Shown here in pieces: positions 43,856 through 55,531 of a stretch of 64,000 nt of DNA. The position numbers and the translations under genes are program-made. The stretch's first letter is position 1. The number at the start of each line of letters is the position of its first letter. A model generated the notes under the pieces. That model was given only the letters and a program-made list of their open reading frames with translations. It had not been told where the DNA came from and did not search any database. The DNA comes from Conus ventricosus (lineage: Eukaryota; Mollusca; Gastropoda; Neogastropoda; Conidae): the NCBI GenBank assembly GCA_018398815.1, contig CM031622.1, positions 25,078,328 to 25,142,327 of the forward strand, given 5' to 3'.

Positions 43856-46800
43856 ACACAACACAAAACACACACACATACAAAACTTGAAAAATGTTAA
43901 GTTTTCATATCACATATATGGCAGTACATGTGTTCATGCTGAACTGTGTTGTGTAAAAAGAGAAAGAAAAGACAGGTATGACAGACATAAAGGGACTGAA
44001 AATGCGCATATTTCTGAACATATGTCCCACACTATGTCACAGCACCAGACATAGGTACGAACTCATACACCATTATGCTCTGGACGTAGCTGTGTGTCTG
44101 GCCAATCATATGATACCAGCTTGCCTTAAGTAAAAAGGGCTCTGGATGTAGCTGTGCGTCTGGCCAATCATAATTTTTATGATGCCAGCTTGCCTTAAGT
44201 AAAAAGGACCGGTTCTGAGTTATTTCCATGGAGAATATATACACAGGATGTGAATTCATCAATACTGGAAGTAAAACAGCACATTCCTGTCAAGTTTCCA
44301 GATCTACACTGTATTCCATTTCCTGCGTTAGTCTTCATCCTTCAAAAATGACGATGATCCATGTTGCTTTTCTTTTTTGATATGGTACTCCTCAGAACTA
44401 ACTTTCTAGCTGAAACCATGCAAAAAGAAAACTGGTTGAAGTGACAATTAGTAAGTGAACATGATATGTAAAAAGGAAAAAAAAAAGACAGTTCATTCTG
44501 AGAATGAAGAATTAAGTAAGGAGTTAGCTGTACCGCTCAGTAAGATTTATAATAAATCATTAGAGACAGGAAAATTACCCCTCGACTGGAAATCGGCAGA
44601 AGTTACTGCTATTTTCAAAAAAAGGGTCAAAATCTGAGCCAGGCAACTATCGTCCGGTAAGCTTAACCTGCATTGCATGCAAAGTGCTAGAATCCATTAT
44701 AAGAGATGTCATAGTATCTCACTTCACTGATAATAATTTGTTTGCAGTATGCCAGCATGGCTTTCGTAAAAAAAGGTCTTGCATATCACAACTACTTGAA
44801 GTTATGGAAGATTTAGTCAACATGCTAGAGAATAAGTACTCTGTTGATATAATTTACCTTGATTTCCGTAAAGCTTTTGATACGGTTCCGCATGAGAGAT
44901 TATTGAAAAAAATGGAAGCATACGGTATAGTAGGTAAGTTGCTAAACTGGATTAGAGATTTTTTGTCAAATAGAAAACAAAGAGTAAGAGTGGGTAACTG
45001 TATGTCGACAGAGAAAGATGTTATGAGTGGTATTCCCCAAGGGAGCATTTTAGGACCTGTACTGTTTACTATTTTTATAAATGACCTTCCAGATGAGGTA
45101 AATAATTTTTGTAAAATTTTTGCTGATGACACAAAAATATATGACAAATCAGATAACTATAATAGTCTGCAAGAAAATGTAAATTGCCTCCAAAACTGGT
45201 CAGACAAGTGGAATCTATATTTTAATGTTGAAAAATGTAAAGTTTTGCATGTTGGCAAAAACAATCCAGAACATGAATATAACATGAAAATAGATGGTGG
45301 AAATAGGCTGGTACAGAAATGTGAGGAAGAAAAGGATCTGGGTGTAATCTTTGATAAAGATTTACTTTTTGATACTCACATTCAAAAGTGTATAAATAAA
45401 GCAAACCAAATGATTGGATTAATAAAAAGAACTTTTATTTACCTAAATAAAGAAACGTTTTTAAAGTTATATAAAGCTATGGTTAGACCGCATCTTGAAT
45501 ATGGCAATATAATCTGGTACCCACACTTGAAAAGACAGTCAATAGCAATCGAAAGAGTACAGAGAAGAGCTACTAAAATCTTGCAAGAATGTACAAACAT
45601 GTCTTATACAGATAGATTAAATTACTTAAATTTGCACTCTTTAAAAGGTAGACGTATTAGAGAGGATTTGATTGAAGTGTTCAAAATATTTCACCAGCAA
45701 ACGGACATACAGTGGGACTATTTCTTTGAGGCTGTTAAAACAGATAGAACAAGAAATTCGGAAGGCAAAATATTTGTTAAGCAGTTTCATACTAATATGG
45801 GAAGATTCAAGTTCAGTAACAGAGTTATTGCTAACTGGAACAGTTTGCCAACTGCACTTAAATTTGCTAAAAATACTAATGTTTTTAAGAATTTGCTGGA
45901 TGAAGACTTGAAATTTAAAGTACAGTTTAGAAGCTTTGATGAATAAGAAGGAAAATTTATATTGCATGCATTTTCAACCCTGTCGTAAAAGTATAATAAC
46001 ACGAGGGGACATTGAAAGGCTTAACGGCCTATGTATTGATTACGTCCCTACACTACTACTACTACTACTACTATTCTAAACTTTAATAGCAATAATACAT
46101 TGTGCAGTTACTTCTCCATTCATACTGAAGAAAACAACATACCAGCACTTTCTAGAACATAAATTCAAAAGTAAAGTTACTTTAAATACAAAACTGAAAG
46201 ACTAAGTCACACATTGACACCTAAACAGCGTGCGTATTAAAAAAAAATGTAAGACTGCACTCATACACAAAGACGAACCATCAAAGAAAAAGGGAGGGGG
46301 GGGGGGGGGATGCTCCTCTCCACAAACGCACGGAACAATAAGAAAATGTGAGCATCGCAAAATGAATTCTGATATCAAGAACATATACCCTCTGACCCTA
46401 TCCCCCATCTCCCCTCTCATCCTATCCACACCCCCTCCCACTCCTCCTCTCTTTTGCTTTGAACCCCTTGAAGAAGAAAAGGTTTGGTTTTTTTTTTTAA
46501 AGTAACAGAACCCTGGATGGAATCACACTTTCACAGATCAGTGAAGCATCAGTCAAATGTCCCCCCTCCCCAAACAGCTGTTCTCTGACAATAAACTTGG
46601 TGATTTCAATCCATATGGATGCCAACAGCAAGGCGTGTTTGACCAGCTTCAAATCCCCACATTGCCTCACTTCACCACTCACATGAACAATCATTACAAT
46701 GTCACTAATGTGACCATCTTGTCTCAAACATAATCTTCCCTCTATGCCACCAAGTCTCCGGGTCCAATTTGGACAAAGACAGACAAACACACAAACCAAG

Positions 46801-47068
46801 AATCAAGTCGCTTTATACTGGATTTCAATGGACACTGTACCTGCAACGAAATTATTCCCTGAAGACGCGGCAACATATCTGCGCTCTTTTGGCGGAGGAC
46901 AGCTGCCGACGAAGAAACAGATGTTGAAAACGATGGTGATCATCTGCAGTATCAAGGCCAGGGTGATCATGATCTGGATTGCCAGGAACCATGCTGAAAC
47001 ATGGAGGCATTATCAATTCAACGCACTGCAGTGTCAGTTAAAACAGTGTTTCACACATGCACACACAC

Positions 47069-47100
<32 letters not shown>

Positions 47101-47400
47101 TCAGGCACACACATACAGAGTTTTTTTTACACACACACACACACTTTTATTGTGTACACACACACTTTTTTTTGTTTGTACACATACACACACACTTTTT
47201 TCGCACATACACACACACATTCACAAACTTCCTCGAAAAAAAAAAAGCTTTATGAAAGCACAGCCTTTGAAATCAGTACTATGCACCACGCAGTGTGTGT
47301 ATGTGTGTGTGTGTGTGTGTGTATGTGTGTGTATGTATGTGTGTGTGTGTGTGTGCGTGTGTGCATGCACAAAGAGAGAGTGAGAGAGAGAGAGAGAGAG

Positions 47401-47454
<54 letters not shown>

Positions 47455-48053
47455 ACTAGAGAGAGAGAGAGTCTGAGAGAAAGAGTGTCACTGAGTGTTG
47501 TTGTTGTTTTATTTAACAGCTTATTGATATATGCTCTTTTTTTCCCCTCAAAAGCACATAGATCTACACAAGTACTGTACACCTGAGTTACGACAGGTTT
47601 GTTGATGCCGAGATTGTTGAAATGTTCAACCAGTTAAATCGAAGTTACTTCCGGGGTTGGACAGGTGGTTCGGATCATCCAAAATAACACCACCCACAAT
47701 TGCCACTGCCCCCAAGATCAAGGTCTAGATCTGTTCCTCAGATCAATACACTAAATTTCATCAATTCTTCAGGACTTACGAGGGTTAATCCAATGCCAAA
47801 CTGGTCGGTACTCGTAGTGAAAGATCCACCAGCATCCGTTGTACCTCTTGCCCAGGTAATCTTTGTAGTAGGTCCAGTCGTTGAAGCATACCTCCCACAA
47901 GCCCATCCGAACGAACACTTTCGTGTTGCGTTTGTGTGGAAATCTCTCAAGCCAGTGAGGGGTCGAAAAGGCCACTACCATGCATACGAAAGCCAAACAC
48001 GTGAAAATCAACCCGAAGGTTGTTACTAATCGTTTAGTCCGCGTCAACGCCAT
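43302..48053 (-). CDS. Claudin-like four-pass membrane protein B (three exons)
   Basis: The exons are 48053-47780, 46993-46841 and 43540-43302, giving about 221 residues with every junction GT-AG and in phase 1. Seen: TM1 (about 11-29); first loop with W34, GLW at 51-53, C56 and C74; TM2 in exon 2 ([20 protein letters not shown]); TM3 ([11 protein letters not shown]) and TM4 ([19 protein letters not shown]) in exon 3; a short basic tail ending NPRY. The start ATG has a good context (GTCAAGATGG); an upstream in-frame TTG was rejected. It is closest to gene A in exon lengths and in the -RY end, and is presumably a junction or tetraspan membrane protein. It lies head to head with gene C. Intron 2 hosts an antisense LINE. 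Confidence 0.88.
43765..43878. repeat. (CA)n microsatellite in gene B intron 2
   Basis: About 85 bp of CA with one TA interruption, then ACAACACAACACAAAACACA. Translated Cys/Val frames are artefacts. Confidence 0.95.
44077..44206. repeat. About 65-bp tandem duplication
   Basis: GCTCTGGACGTAGCTGTGTG ... GCCTTAAGTAAAAAG is repeated once, with a 9-bp insertion in copy 2. Confidence 0.85.
44455..46075 (+). mobile_element. CR1/L2-group non-LTR retrotransposon, 5'-truncated, nearly intact reverse transcriptase
   Basis: Two frames (44455-44637 and 44684-45946) are joined by a seven-A run at 44617-44623; one A fewer would make them continuous. Visible reverse-transcriptase blocks: [24 protein letters not shown] (about 44645-44668), [22 protein letters not shown] with the first catalytic Asp, [17 protein letters not shown] with catalytic Asp pair at 45124-45129, and a C-terminal WNSLPTALK block. 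The endonuclease domain is missing. The 3' end is (ACT)n at about 46050-46073. Antisense within intron 2 of gene B. It is young, as the long open frame shows, but not autonomous. Confidence 0.88.
46290..46310. repeat. Poly(G) tract
   Basis: About 16 consecutive G after GGGAGG in gene B intron 2. Otherwise 46076-46840 shows nothing recognisable. Confidence 0.85.
46841..46993 (-). CDS. Gene B exon 2 (TM2)
   Basis: 153 bp. Acceptor GTTTCAG precedes 46993, and the exon ends GTTGCAG|gtacag at 46841. It encodes [20 protein letters not shown] and a short [10 protein letters not shown] loop. Phase and length are identical to gene A exon 2. Confidence 0.9.
47057..47460. repeat. Cluster of CA, TG and GA microsatellites in gene B intron 1
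   Basis: CA at 47057-47100, short CA/T mixtures to 47225, TG at 47294-47365, GA at 47375-47404 and TG at 47405-47452. The long plus-strand frame through them is not a gene. Confidence 0.93.
47780..48053 (-). CDS. Gene B exon 1 (TM1 and first loop)
   Basis: 91 codons plus one base, ending CCTC|gtaagt. It contains [16 protein letters not shown] and YNGCWW, very like gene A. Confidence 0.92.
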
Positions 48054-48738
48054 CTTGACAGTTGACGACAATTCCGCGGTGAAGGTTTACAGAATGACAC
48101 AGTTGGACGAGGCTAAGCTGTGTAGGTGCGAGAGGGGTGTCGGGGTGTGGCAGGTGCAAAATTTAGTATTTTCCGTACAGCTGTGAATTGCGGAGGGAAG
48201 AAGTGTCCCTCAGTTTGTCAGTACACCTTTGAAAAACAAGAGGATATCATCTGTATCTGTATCTGTATCTGTACATTACACTGCTGTCGCCATGTGAATA
48301 TGGCATTAGCCTCAAAATATTCAAACTCTGGAATACAGGTTTTCAATCTTGAGTTTCGGTTTCCTCAAGATAAAATAGAATACTAAAAAAAATGTGTGGT
48401 GTTATCATGAAACTTCAGAGGGTTTTTTTTTAACAGAATGGTACCGATTTTTTTTGGATGAATTAAACTTTAAAAGAACTTTTCCCATTTTTAATTCTTT
48501 GATAACGAACTGATCTGGTGTTACAAACTCTGACCCGCATCTTCAAAGTGGAGCAGTCCAGTGTAAAAGCCAATCAAAAACTGTGAGAACGCACTGACGC
48601 GAGTACAGCGTGAATGCAGTGTGTAGATTACCAACACCGAGCTCTTCTCAGTGTGACTCACCTGTGTTTTGCTGCTAGAAGTGACAGTGTGCTCTCAAAA
48701 AGTCTTGTCACCTGTCCGCGGAAGTGTTGTGAATCAGA
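48054..48738. promoter_or_regulatory. Shared 685-bp head-to-head promoter region of genes B and C
   Basis: The start codons of B (minus) and C (plus) are 685 bp apart, so both transcription starts lie here. A CCAAT box (AAGCCAATCAAAA) is at 48570-48574, 165 bp before the C start. An (ATCTGT)n run lies at about 48247-48274. No TATA box is convincing. Confidence 0.6.
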
Positions 48739-48994
48739 ATGGCGACACAAGCGTTCTATCGGATGGGCATGGTATGCGCCATCGTCGCCTTCGTTCTCAT
48801 GTTCGTCGCCTTTTCCTCTCCGTACTGGTACAAGTCATGGACGCGAGTACACAGTCCTTTCGCCAACATCGGTCTGTGGCATGTGTGTCTGTCTGGCTTT
48901 ATCATGCCGCGCGATCCTGCCATGAAGTCATATGTCGGCTGCTGGTGGATCCACTCCACAGAGTTTGAGCTGGTGGCTGACCAGATTATGCCAG
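48739..48994 (+). CDS. Gene C exon 1 (TM1 and first loop)
   Basis: 85 codons plus one base, start context CAGAATGGCG, ending ATGCCAG|gtcagt in phase 1. Confidence 0.9.
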
Positions 48995-51900
48995 GTCAGT
49001 TTATGACCAATATGAATCCTCTAATTTTTAGGTCATCCGTGCCTTTTAACAGACTATATGCCCTTATTTGGTCATGTACAAAAATACATGCATTGTAGAA
49101 TTTTCGAAAACTTATTGAGCGCATCTTAGTCACTACTTCCGGTATTGGGTTTACTTTCACATTCAATGTGTTCATGAGATTGGTGTACACTGTGTTCCCA
49201 TTCAGCTTCAACAAGAAGTGTGTGTGTGTTGGGGGGGGGGGGGGGGGGGGTCAGCTTCAGTCCAGATCCAATTAATAGAATTCACAAAAAATCAGTGAAT
49301 TCAGAGATTGAGTGGTAAGTCTTTATTTCATTCAGTTTATACTGCCAACACAAGTCAAAATGATTTAGATCTAGTTTTAGCCATGGTTGATGGTAAATTG
49401 CCTAGCTATGTGTGATGTTTGTACATGTACATGTATTCAGAGGTACTGCTCTTCAGTGCGGCAAAAATTGGCAAAATTGCTGAAACAGCTGTAGTGATGC
49501 TGTAGCCTTTGACCAAGGAATGATGGTACAACAAGCCTCAAGACTCACCATGCTTTATGAAATCTGTTATTGATAGACTGGCATGTTTGTGCATTCCATT
49601 AAAAGAAGCCACCTAAACTGGCAGTTCCATGGTTATTTCCTGCTGTGTTGAGAATCGTAGAAACTCTTTCTTCTCCACGATTGTCCATGATTGGAACAGA
49701 CTTTATGTCCCAGACCTTGAGTGCTTTCAGCATGACACTCAATTCAGTCTTTTCTTCCCCACACTGTGCAAATTCTGAAACCCCACTTGTCAGAAATTGT
49801 GGACATTGACAGCTAGATGTTAGTGGTTCAGACTCACACCCATCAGCTCTACTCCCAAAACACAATTTACCGTTCGTCCACGGAGCCTGATCATGATGTA
49901 GCAGATGTGTGTGTATTCACTGTGATAAATTTTGTTTCTTGTTTTCAATGTTAAATCCTCTCCAGCTGGTCCATGCCTCCCTTCAAGAACAGGTCCCTGA
50001 AGCCATATTCCAGTAATGTGCAGACAAGCCCAAGGCATGCGTATCACTTGCTGTGGTCTACAAATATTTTGGCAGAGGAAGCAAAAGGAGCTTTCAGAAA
50101 ACCTACTAATGTTACAACTGAATTTAAATAAACTCGCAGTTTTGTTGTGTGGTTGCATTCCTTCGCTCAACTTTCACTGTCAATGCCAAGAAGTCTGTAA
50201 GAAATGTGTATGTTTCAGCCTGGTTCCGGATCATTCAGATGCTGTGTGTGTTCACACTGCTGCTGGACCTGTGTGGCATGGTCTTCCTCCTCTTGTATCT
50301 GCTGGACGGCCCCGCAAACAGCTCTATGAGAAGGACAGGGGCAAAATGTTCATCATCGACTCCATCCTCATGCTGGTGTCTGGTAAGACCGGGAAGCTTT
50401 GGGATACAGAGGGAACAGCATTCTCTTTGATTGACTGCTGTGTGTTTTTTCTCTCTACCGTTTCGAAAATAATGATCACTGGGAACAAAATGTTTTCACC
50501 ATTTACATTCATCCACTCACCCAGCTCTCTGTGCAATCAACCAAAACCTCACTCATACAATGAATTTGTAAGTCAGTGCCATTCGTGCCTGGGTGATTAC
50601 AAGACCTTTTTTTTTGTCATTCAAGTTTTACCTCAATGCGCTGTCATAGATGTGTCACAGCTGTAATTTAGCTTACATGTAGAGGTAAGGAGCAGAATGA
50701 AAGTTTAAATTGTGTAAAAGTAACTGTATGAATTCAAATAACAGCGACAGGCTTTAAAAAATTATGAAATTATTGGAATGCTACAAATTACAGTGAACAT
50801 TTCCAAGCTGATTTATGTTAATCATTTATTAATAAAGCTGCTCAGTGTGAATTAATACACATAGTTCATATAAAAATCTGAATGTAACTTTTTTTTTTTA
50901 TGTCTTGTTATTCCAAAAGGCATCATGTTGTTGTCATTTCTTTTTACATAACATTATACTTTTTTCAGCGTTTTTCGTGTTCCTGATTTCCTTAATATTT
51001 GCGGAGATGAGCAATGATGGGGACTGGATGCCACGCCCATGGATGAACTACCTGTCATGGAGCTATGGTCTGTGTGTGCTGTCTGGATTCTTTGCTGCAT
51101 TTGGGGGCATGGTTCTCTTCATCCTCGGTCTGATTTTCAAGGTAAAATTAAAAAAGGGTGAAGAAATTAGGCAAATGAGAGAGAGAGAGAGACAGCTAAT
51201 GTGGATGTATTTATGAAGAAATTAGGCAAATGAGAGAGAGAGAGAGAGAGAGAGACAGCTAATGTGGATGTATTTACTGGCGCCTGTATTGGATGATGAA
51301 ATTCAGGGATGTATTAAGCATGGATGTTTTGTTCACAGAGAAGTTCCTCTTTCTTCAAAATTACGTTAGCCCTCAAATCTGCTTCACAACCACACATTTT
51401 CAGGGCTTCACATTGCTGGCACGCCCACAATATTTTTTTGCGTCAAATTTTGAAATGGCACGTCACATATACTTTTGTATATAGCTGTTGCAAGCCATTG
51501 CAGTCATGCGGAATGGGGGTTCGATCCTCCTCTCTCTCATTCAATCATGTGGAGCGGCAAAAGTCGATATATTGTGCCGTCCACAGCACTATAGTTCATT
51601 CAGAGACATGAATGATCAGCTTTTGATCGAGATAGAATGGAAACAGTGATAAGATTCATCACCAGGACTCAAAGACTTCTTCTTTTTCTGCGTACGCAGG
51701 CTGATACTCCTGCAGACACCCCCTGTATAGGGAGTGGAGTTTTGCATGTATGACCTTTTTTATCCCGCCATTAAGGCAGCCATACTCCAACTTCGGGGAA
51801 GGTGCATGCTATGTGTCACGTGTCATCCATACTAACGGCCAAACTGGCCTTCTCTTCTGAAAGTTGGTGATGGGATTTTACGTGTGTGCGAGATGTTATG

Positions 51901-53242
51901 CGTGCGTTCACACACGGAACCTCAGTTTATAGTCTCATTCGAAGGACTGTATGGGAAATGGAGTCAGAACCAATGTCAACTCCGAGGGAAAAATCCCCCT
52001 GTGCCGAAACAGCCTGGCAGAGATTCGAACCCGCAACCCCAAGATTATGAGTCTGGCGCTCTACCACTGAGCTTTTCCGGCCCCTGACTCGAGGACTGAT
52101 ATAAGAATGTCCCTTTGCTTCACACTGCAGATGTTGGCTCCATGTTTAGTGCGTTCATTGTACTGTGCAATCAGCAGTGGTTGTTGTTCACAGTATTCAT
52201 GGATATCACAGTCACAGATGTCTAACAAAAGCATTCTGTCCGAACTCTTGCAGAGTTTTGCTCAGCAGGGCTAATAACGCTTTGTTACAATGTTGCTTTT
52301 GTTCATACTTTTATAATAGTCATTTGTGTGTGTGTGTACACATCTGCATGTGTGTGTGCCTGAAAGAATCTTCAGGCAGGGGCGTTGGACCCCATCATTG
52401 TTGCAGAGTCAAGGTGAAGGAAACTAACTTTACAGTCCAGGGAGAATAGATGAGAATAGACTTGTCAGGCGATGTATCTGATTGGGGGCTGGAATAGCTC
52501 GGTTGTTAGAATGCCGGACTTGTAATCTTGGTGATCCTAGGGTTATGGGTTTGAATCTCTGCCAGGCCATTTGGTACAGGGGGATTTTTTCCTCTGAGTT
52601 AACATTGGTTCAGATTCCATTTCCCAAATAGTCCTTCGAATGAGACTATAAACCGAGGTTCTGTGTGTGAACGCTCGCATAACATTTTGCACGTACGTAA
52701 AATCCCATTACCAGCTTTCCGAAGAGAAGGGCAGTTTGGCCGTTGGTATGGATGATACGTTACACATAGCATGCACTCTGCGTAAAAAATCAAAAGAATG
52801 CAAGAGTTGTTAAATTGAATGAATTATATTGACAATAACACGGGAAACGACTGAATGAAGCACTGGCAGGCAGCTTTTCAGTCGGCCCTACCCAGGTTGG
52901 CAGCCCATTATGTAAATGAGAATGGGGATTGTACAGCGCTTAGAGCTTGGTCTCTGGCCGGGGACAGGCGCTATATATATATGATAATTGACCCAGCGAT
53001 GTGCACACCTGATTCAGGACAAGGACCGACGAGAGCTGGACAACTTGGACTCGGCGGCAGAGCTGCGACGTCGCCAGGAAATGGCGAGGGAGAAGGAGGA
53101 GGAGGCTAACGCTCCACCGCGGGCGGCAGGCCCCGCCTTCATTCCCTCGACCCGCTTCTCTGCCCCCCCGCAGGATATGGCGCTGACCCACCCTCCTCCT
53201 CCAGCTAAACCACCTGCCAGGGTCGGAGAGTCCTTTGTGTGA
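48739..53242 (+). CDS. Claudin-like four-pass membrane protein C with PDZ-ligand-like C-terminus (four exons)
   Basis: The exons are 48739-48994, 50219-50382, 50969-51141 and 53018-53242, giving about 272 residues. TM1 at about 11-27; loop with W30, GLW at 45-47, C50 and C68; TM2 WFRIIQMLCVFTLLLDLCGM; TM3 FFVFLISLIFAEM; TM4 LSWSYGLCVLSGFFAAFGGM. Exon 4 adds a highly charged stretch (RRELDNL..ELRRRQEMAREKEEE), a Pro-rich segment and the end GESFV, a class-I PDZ ligand pattern (S-x-V). Exon 2 has 164 bp and shifts frame at a CCCC run (50310-50313); one more C restores GPRKQLYEKDRGK. Reading through the exon 3 donor would give a short alternative end at about 51216. The superfamily role is junctional adhesion or scaffolded membrane protein; the specific role is unknown. 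Confidence 0.82.
49227..49252. repeat. TG run and poly(G) tract in gene C intron 1
   Basis: A short TG run leads into about 20 consecutive G. The rest of intron 1 (48995-50218) has no feature I can support. Confidence 0.85.
50219..50382 (+). CDS. Gene C exon 2 (TM2), one base short
   Basis: Acceptor ATGTTTCAG, donor GTCTG|gtaaga. The two halves lie in different frames meeting at CCCC 50310-50313. The second half reads KQLYEKDRGKMFIIDSILML. Confidence 0.85.
50969..51141 (+). CDS. Gene C exon 3 (TM3 and TM4)
   Basis: Acceptor ACTTTTTTCAG, 173 bp, ending TTCAAG|gtaaaa in phase 0. Carries DWMPRPWMNYLSWSYGLCVL, which aligns with exon 3 of genes A and B. Confidence 0.9.
51160..51275. repeat. 56-bp tandem duplication with (GA)n
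   Basis: GAAGAAATTAGGCAAATGAG, a GA run, and ACAGCTAATGTGGATGTATT occur twice. The copies differ only in GA length. Confidence 0.9.
51655..52088 (-). mobile_element. tRNA-Met-derived SINE, minus orientation, gene C intron 3
   Basis: On the minus strand it opens GCTCAGTGGTAGAGCGCCAG, then ACTCATAATCT (anticodon CAT) and the B box GGGTTCGAATC, followed by about 350 bp of body (ACATTGGTTCTGACTCCATT, then GCCAGTTTGGCCGTTAGTAT). It matches 52483-52780 on the plus strand. It is a SINE and not a tRNA gene, since acceptor-stem pairing is lost. Confidence 0.85.
52483..52990 (+). mobile_element. tRNA-derived SINE, plus orientation, with GCGCTTAGAGC-type tail domain
   Basis: Head ATAGCTCGGTTGTTAGAATG and B box GGGTTTGAATC; the body shares TTCGAATGAGACTATAAAC with the copy at 51655. 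The 3' part (52900-52985) contains GTACAGCGCTTAGAGCTTGG and ends AGGCGCTATATATA. It stops about 28 bp before the exon 4 acceptor. Confidence 0.8.
53018..53242 (+). CDS. Gene C exon 4 (charged, Pro-rich tail)
   Basis: Acceptor CACACCTGATTCAG|GAC has a weak pyrimidine tract. 74 codons then TGA 53240-53242. GC-rich coding DNA stands out from the AT-rich flanks, supporting a real exon. Confidence 0.8.
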   Translation, partial: DKDRRELDNLDSAAELRRRQEMAREKEEEANAPPRAAGPAFIPSTRFSAPPQDMALTHPPPPAKPPARVGESFV

Positions 53243-55375
53243 AGAGGTCAGCCATTCAACCTTCTGACCTCTGATCTGCCTGTCCTCCATTTTTTTTTCA
53301 CTACTCATCTGCCCGCTGAGGTTGACTGCTTTGTGTTTCCATGTGGGGTATTTGGGAAGAGTTGGGCATTAAGACACTGCCATTTTTTTGCCAGCAGATT
53401 AAGCTATCATGGGGGCCATTGGAAATGCATAATTTCACTGTGTGTTGATTATGACTAGCGAAAACAGTGACACTGTTAGAGGACAGTATGTCTGACATGA
53501 CTGTAGATAATTCAGCGAACCAGGTACTAGTAAATTGAAAGGATGACCGAGACATTGTTGAAAAACTATGCAAGTGTATTTGAAATCGGTCCAAACTCGA
53601 GTGCCAATGATTTAGGTGACCAAGATGAGTCAAGGTTGACATCAAGATCAGTTTTCAGATCCTGTGGAAAGCATGTTGTGATCCAAAGGTCATGCATGAA
53701 CATCAGCAACAGAGAGATGCTTGCTCATCCATAATTGGAGTTTTACATTAAAAAAAAAAAAAAATGGTGCAAGTTGGTCTTGCAAAGGGTTTTTTTTTGT
53801 GTGTGTGTTTTTTGTTTTTGTTTTAAATGGTACCCAGTTTATGAGTTTGTTAGCGCTCTAGGAAATTTGATAGTTTGGTACCTGGTTTCCAACAGGTTGA
53901 AACTCATTATATTTTGAGTAATTTGTTCTTTTGTTTGGGCAGCCCAGTAAATTTTGTTTCTGCTCTAGTTTGGTACCTGTTGCTGTGAAACAACTTTGAA
54001 GTTTAAAGGTCCAACGTTGGGTGTGTGATGATACATAACTTATTCTCCGCAAGCGAGACATAACAGGAAATACTGAGAGGCAGACAGGATGCAGAATGCT
54101 GTACTCTGCGATGTAAGTCACCTGGAAAAGCAGCGCACGGATGGAGAGAAAAGTGGGATGATTTCTGGCATACACATTTATTTCTGGTGGGGGGGTAGGG
54201 AGGGGGAGGGGGGGGGGGGGGGGGGCAGGAAGAGGGGGTTTGTCTTAAGTTGATCAACCCCCTGATAAACCAAAATTAATGGTTGACTGTTCACTTGACC
54301 AGCAGATCACAGCAGAGGTCATGCTGTATATCTCTGTTTGGTAACATCAAGAATGCGCAGGCTACAGCTAGTCTTGATCGTAATCTTTGAGTAGAAGTGC
54401 CATTGTTTCTGCTAACAGTTTCTGAGGTTGAACACGAAGCCAGCTTGATGGAATTGCAAAGATGAGGAGAAGAGCTCCCAGCTTTGATCCTGAACTTTGA
54501 GGACCAGTTGCAGGAAAGCATGTATTGATGTAAATTACCTGTTACACTTAAAGAAAGTTGTAACAAGTAAAGAGGCTGATGTGTGTGTGTTTTTGAACTG
54601 CTGAAAACAGATTATGTTGGGTCACTTACTACAGTTACAAATGACTTAGCTTCTGATTATGGTTTGTGGATGACACAGTAGAAATGAAACAATCTTTATG
54701 AGAAGAAAAAAAAACCTTTCAGATGGTTGCTTAGGTGTTCTTACCATATGATGGGATAAATTGATGGTGTGCAAGAGTACAGATTTGACAAGTAAATAAA
54801 ACCCTGATAGATTGGGTTTGAAGTAGACCTGATTCAGGTTCATTTTGGTCAATTTGTGACCCATAACCATAAAAGATATATACTGATATGGGCAAACTTG
54901 TGATTGTAATGTGAATAAAAACTTTGGAAAATTCTGTTTCTTATGATGTAAGTGAAGCCTGAAGAAATTTGTTGATTAGTGTTCAGGGCTCATACTCAAA
55001 GATTAGTGGACTTTACTGGCAAATCAAGCTTAGCTCCCTTTGAAACTTGTTTTTAAAGGTATGAGGGGCCAGACTGCCTTGCAGTCAAAAGGTTATGAAG
55101 CAAACATATTTAGAGAATACGAAAATGCCCATGACTCAAAAGTGATAAAAACTGGGTTGGTTGCAATTCTCAAAATGTTTGAAATCATTTCTGAGTCTTA
55201 TTGTACCATTCATAAGAATGGCGCTCCTTCCTGTTTTGTTTCATTGTGTGAACAGTTAATATCTGTTCAACCGACAGGTGGCTGTAGGATTTGAAATTGA
55301 ATGTTGACACAGGGTTTGTAGCTTCCTTACCAGTGCTTACTGATCTGGATGCAAGCTTCTTTTGGCCTTAATTGT
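53243..55375. other. Gene C 3' flank / 3' UTR, otherwise non-coding
   Basis: No gene seen. It includes a G-rich tract (54187-54226, up to 17 consecutive G) and an AATAAA at about 54913 that could end the gene C transcript. Confidence 0.5.
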
Positions 55376-55531
55376 GATTATGTAGTTGTTGGTAGCATCA
55401 TGTAGAGTAAGCGTGTGCTGATGAAAGATCATTTCTTTTATTGTTGCTCCCTTGATTATGTAGTTGTTGGTAGCATCATGTAGAGTAAGCGTGTGCTGAT
55501 GAAAGATCATTTCTTTTATTGTTGCTCCCTT
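55376..55531. repeat. 78-bp perfect tandem duplication
   Basis: GATTATGTAGTTGTTGGTAG ... TTTTATTGTTGCTCCCTT is present twice with essentially no differences, so the event is recent. Confidence 0.95.

Noticed and set aside
51655..52990. tRNA-Met or other true tRNA genes
   Set aside because: A and B boxes are present but acceptor stems do not pair and several hundred bases of shared SINE body follow.
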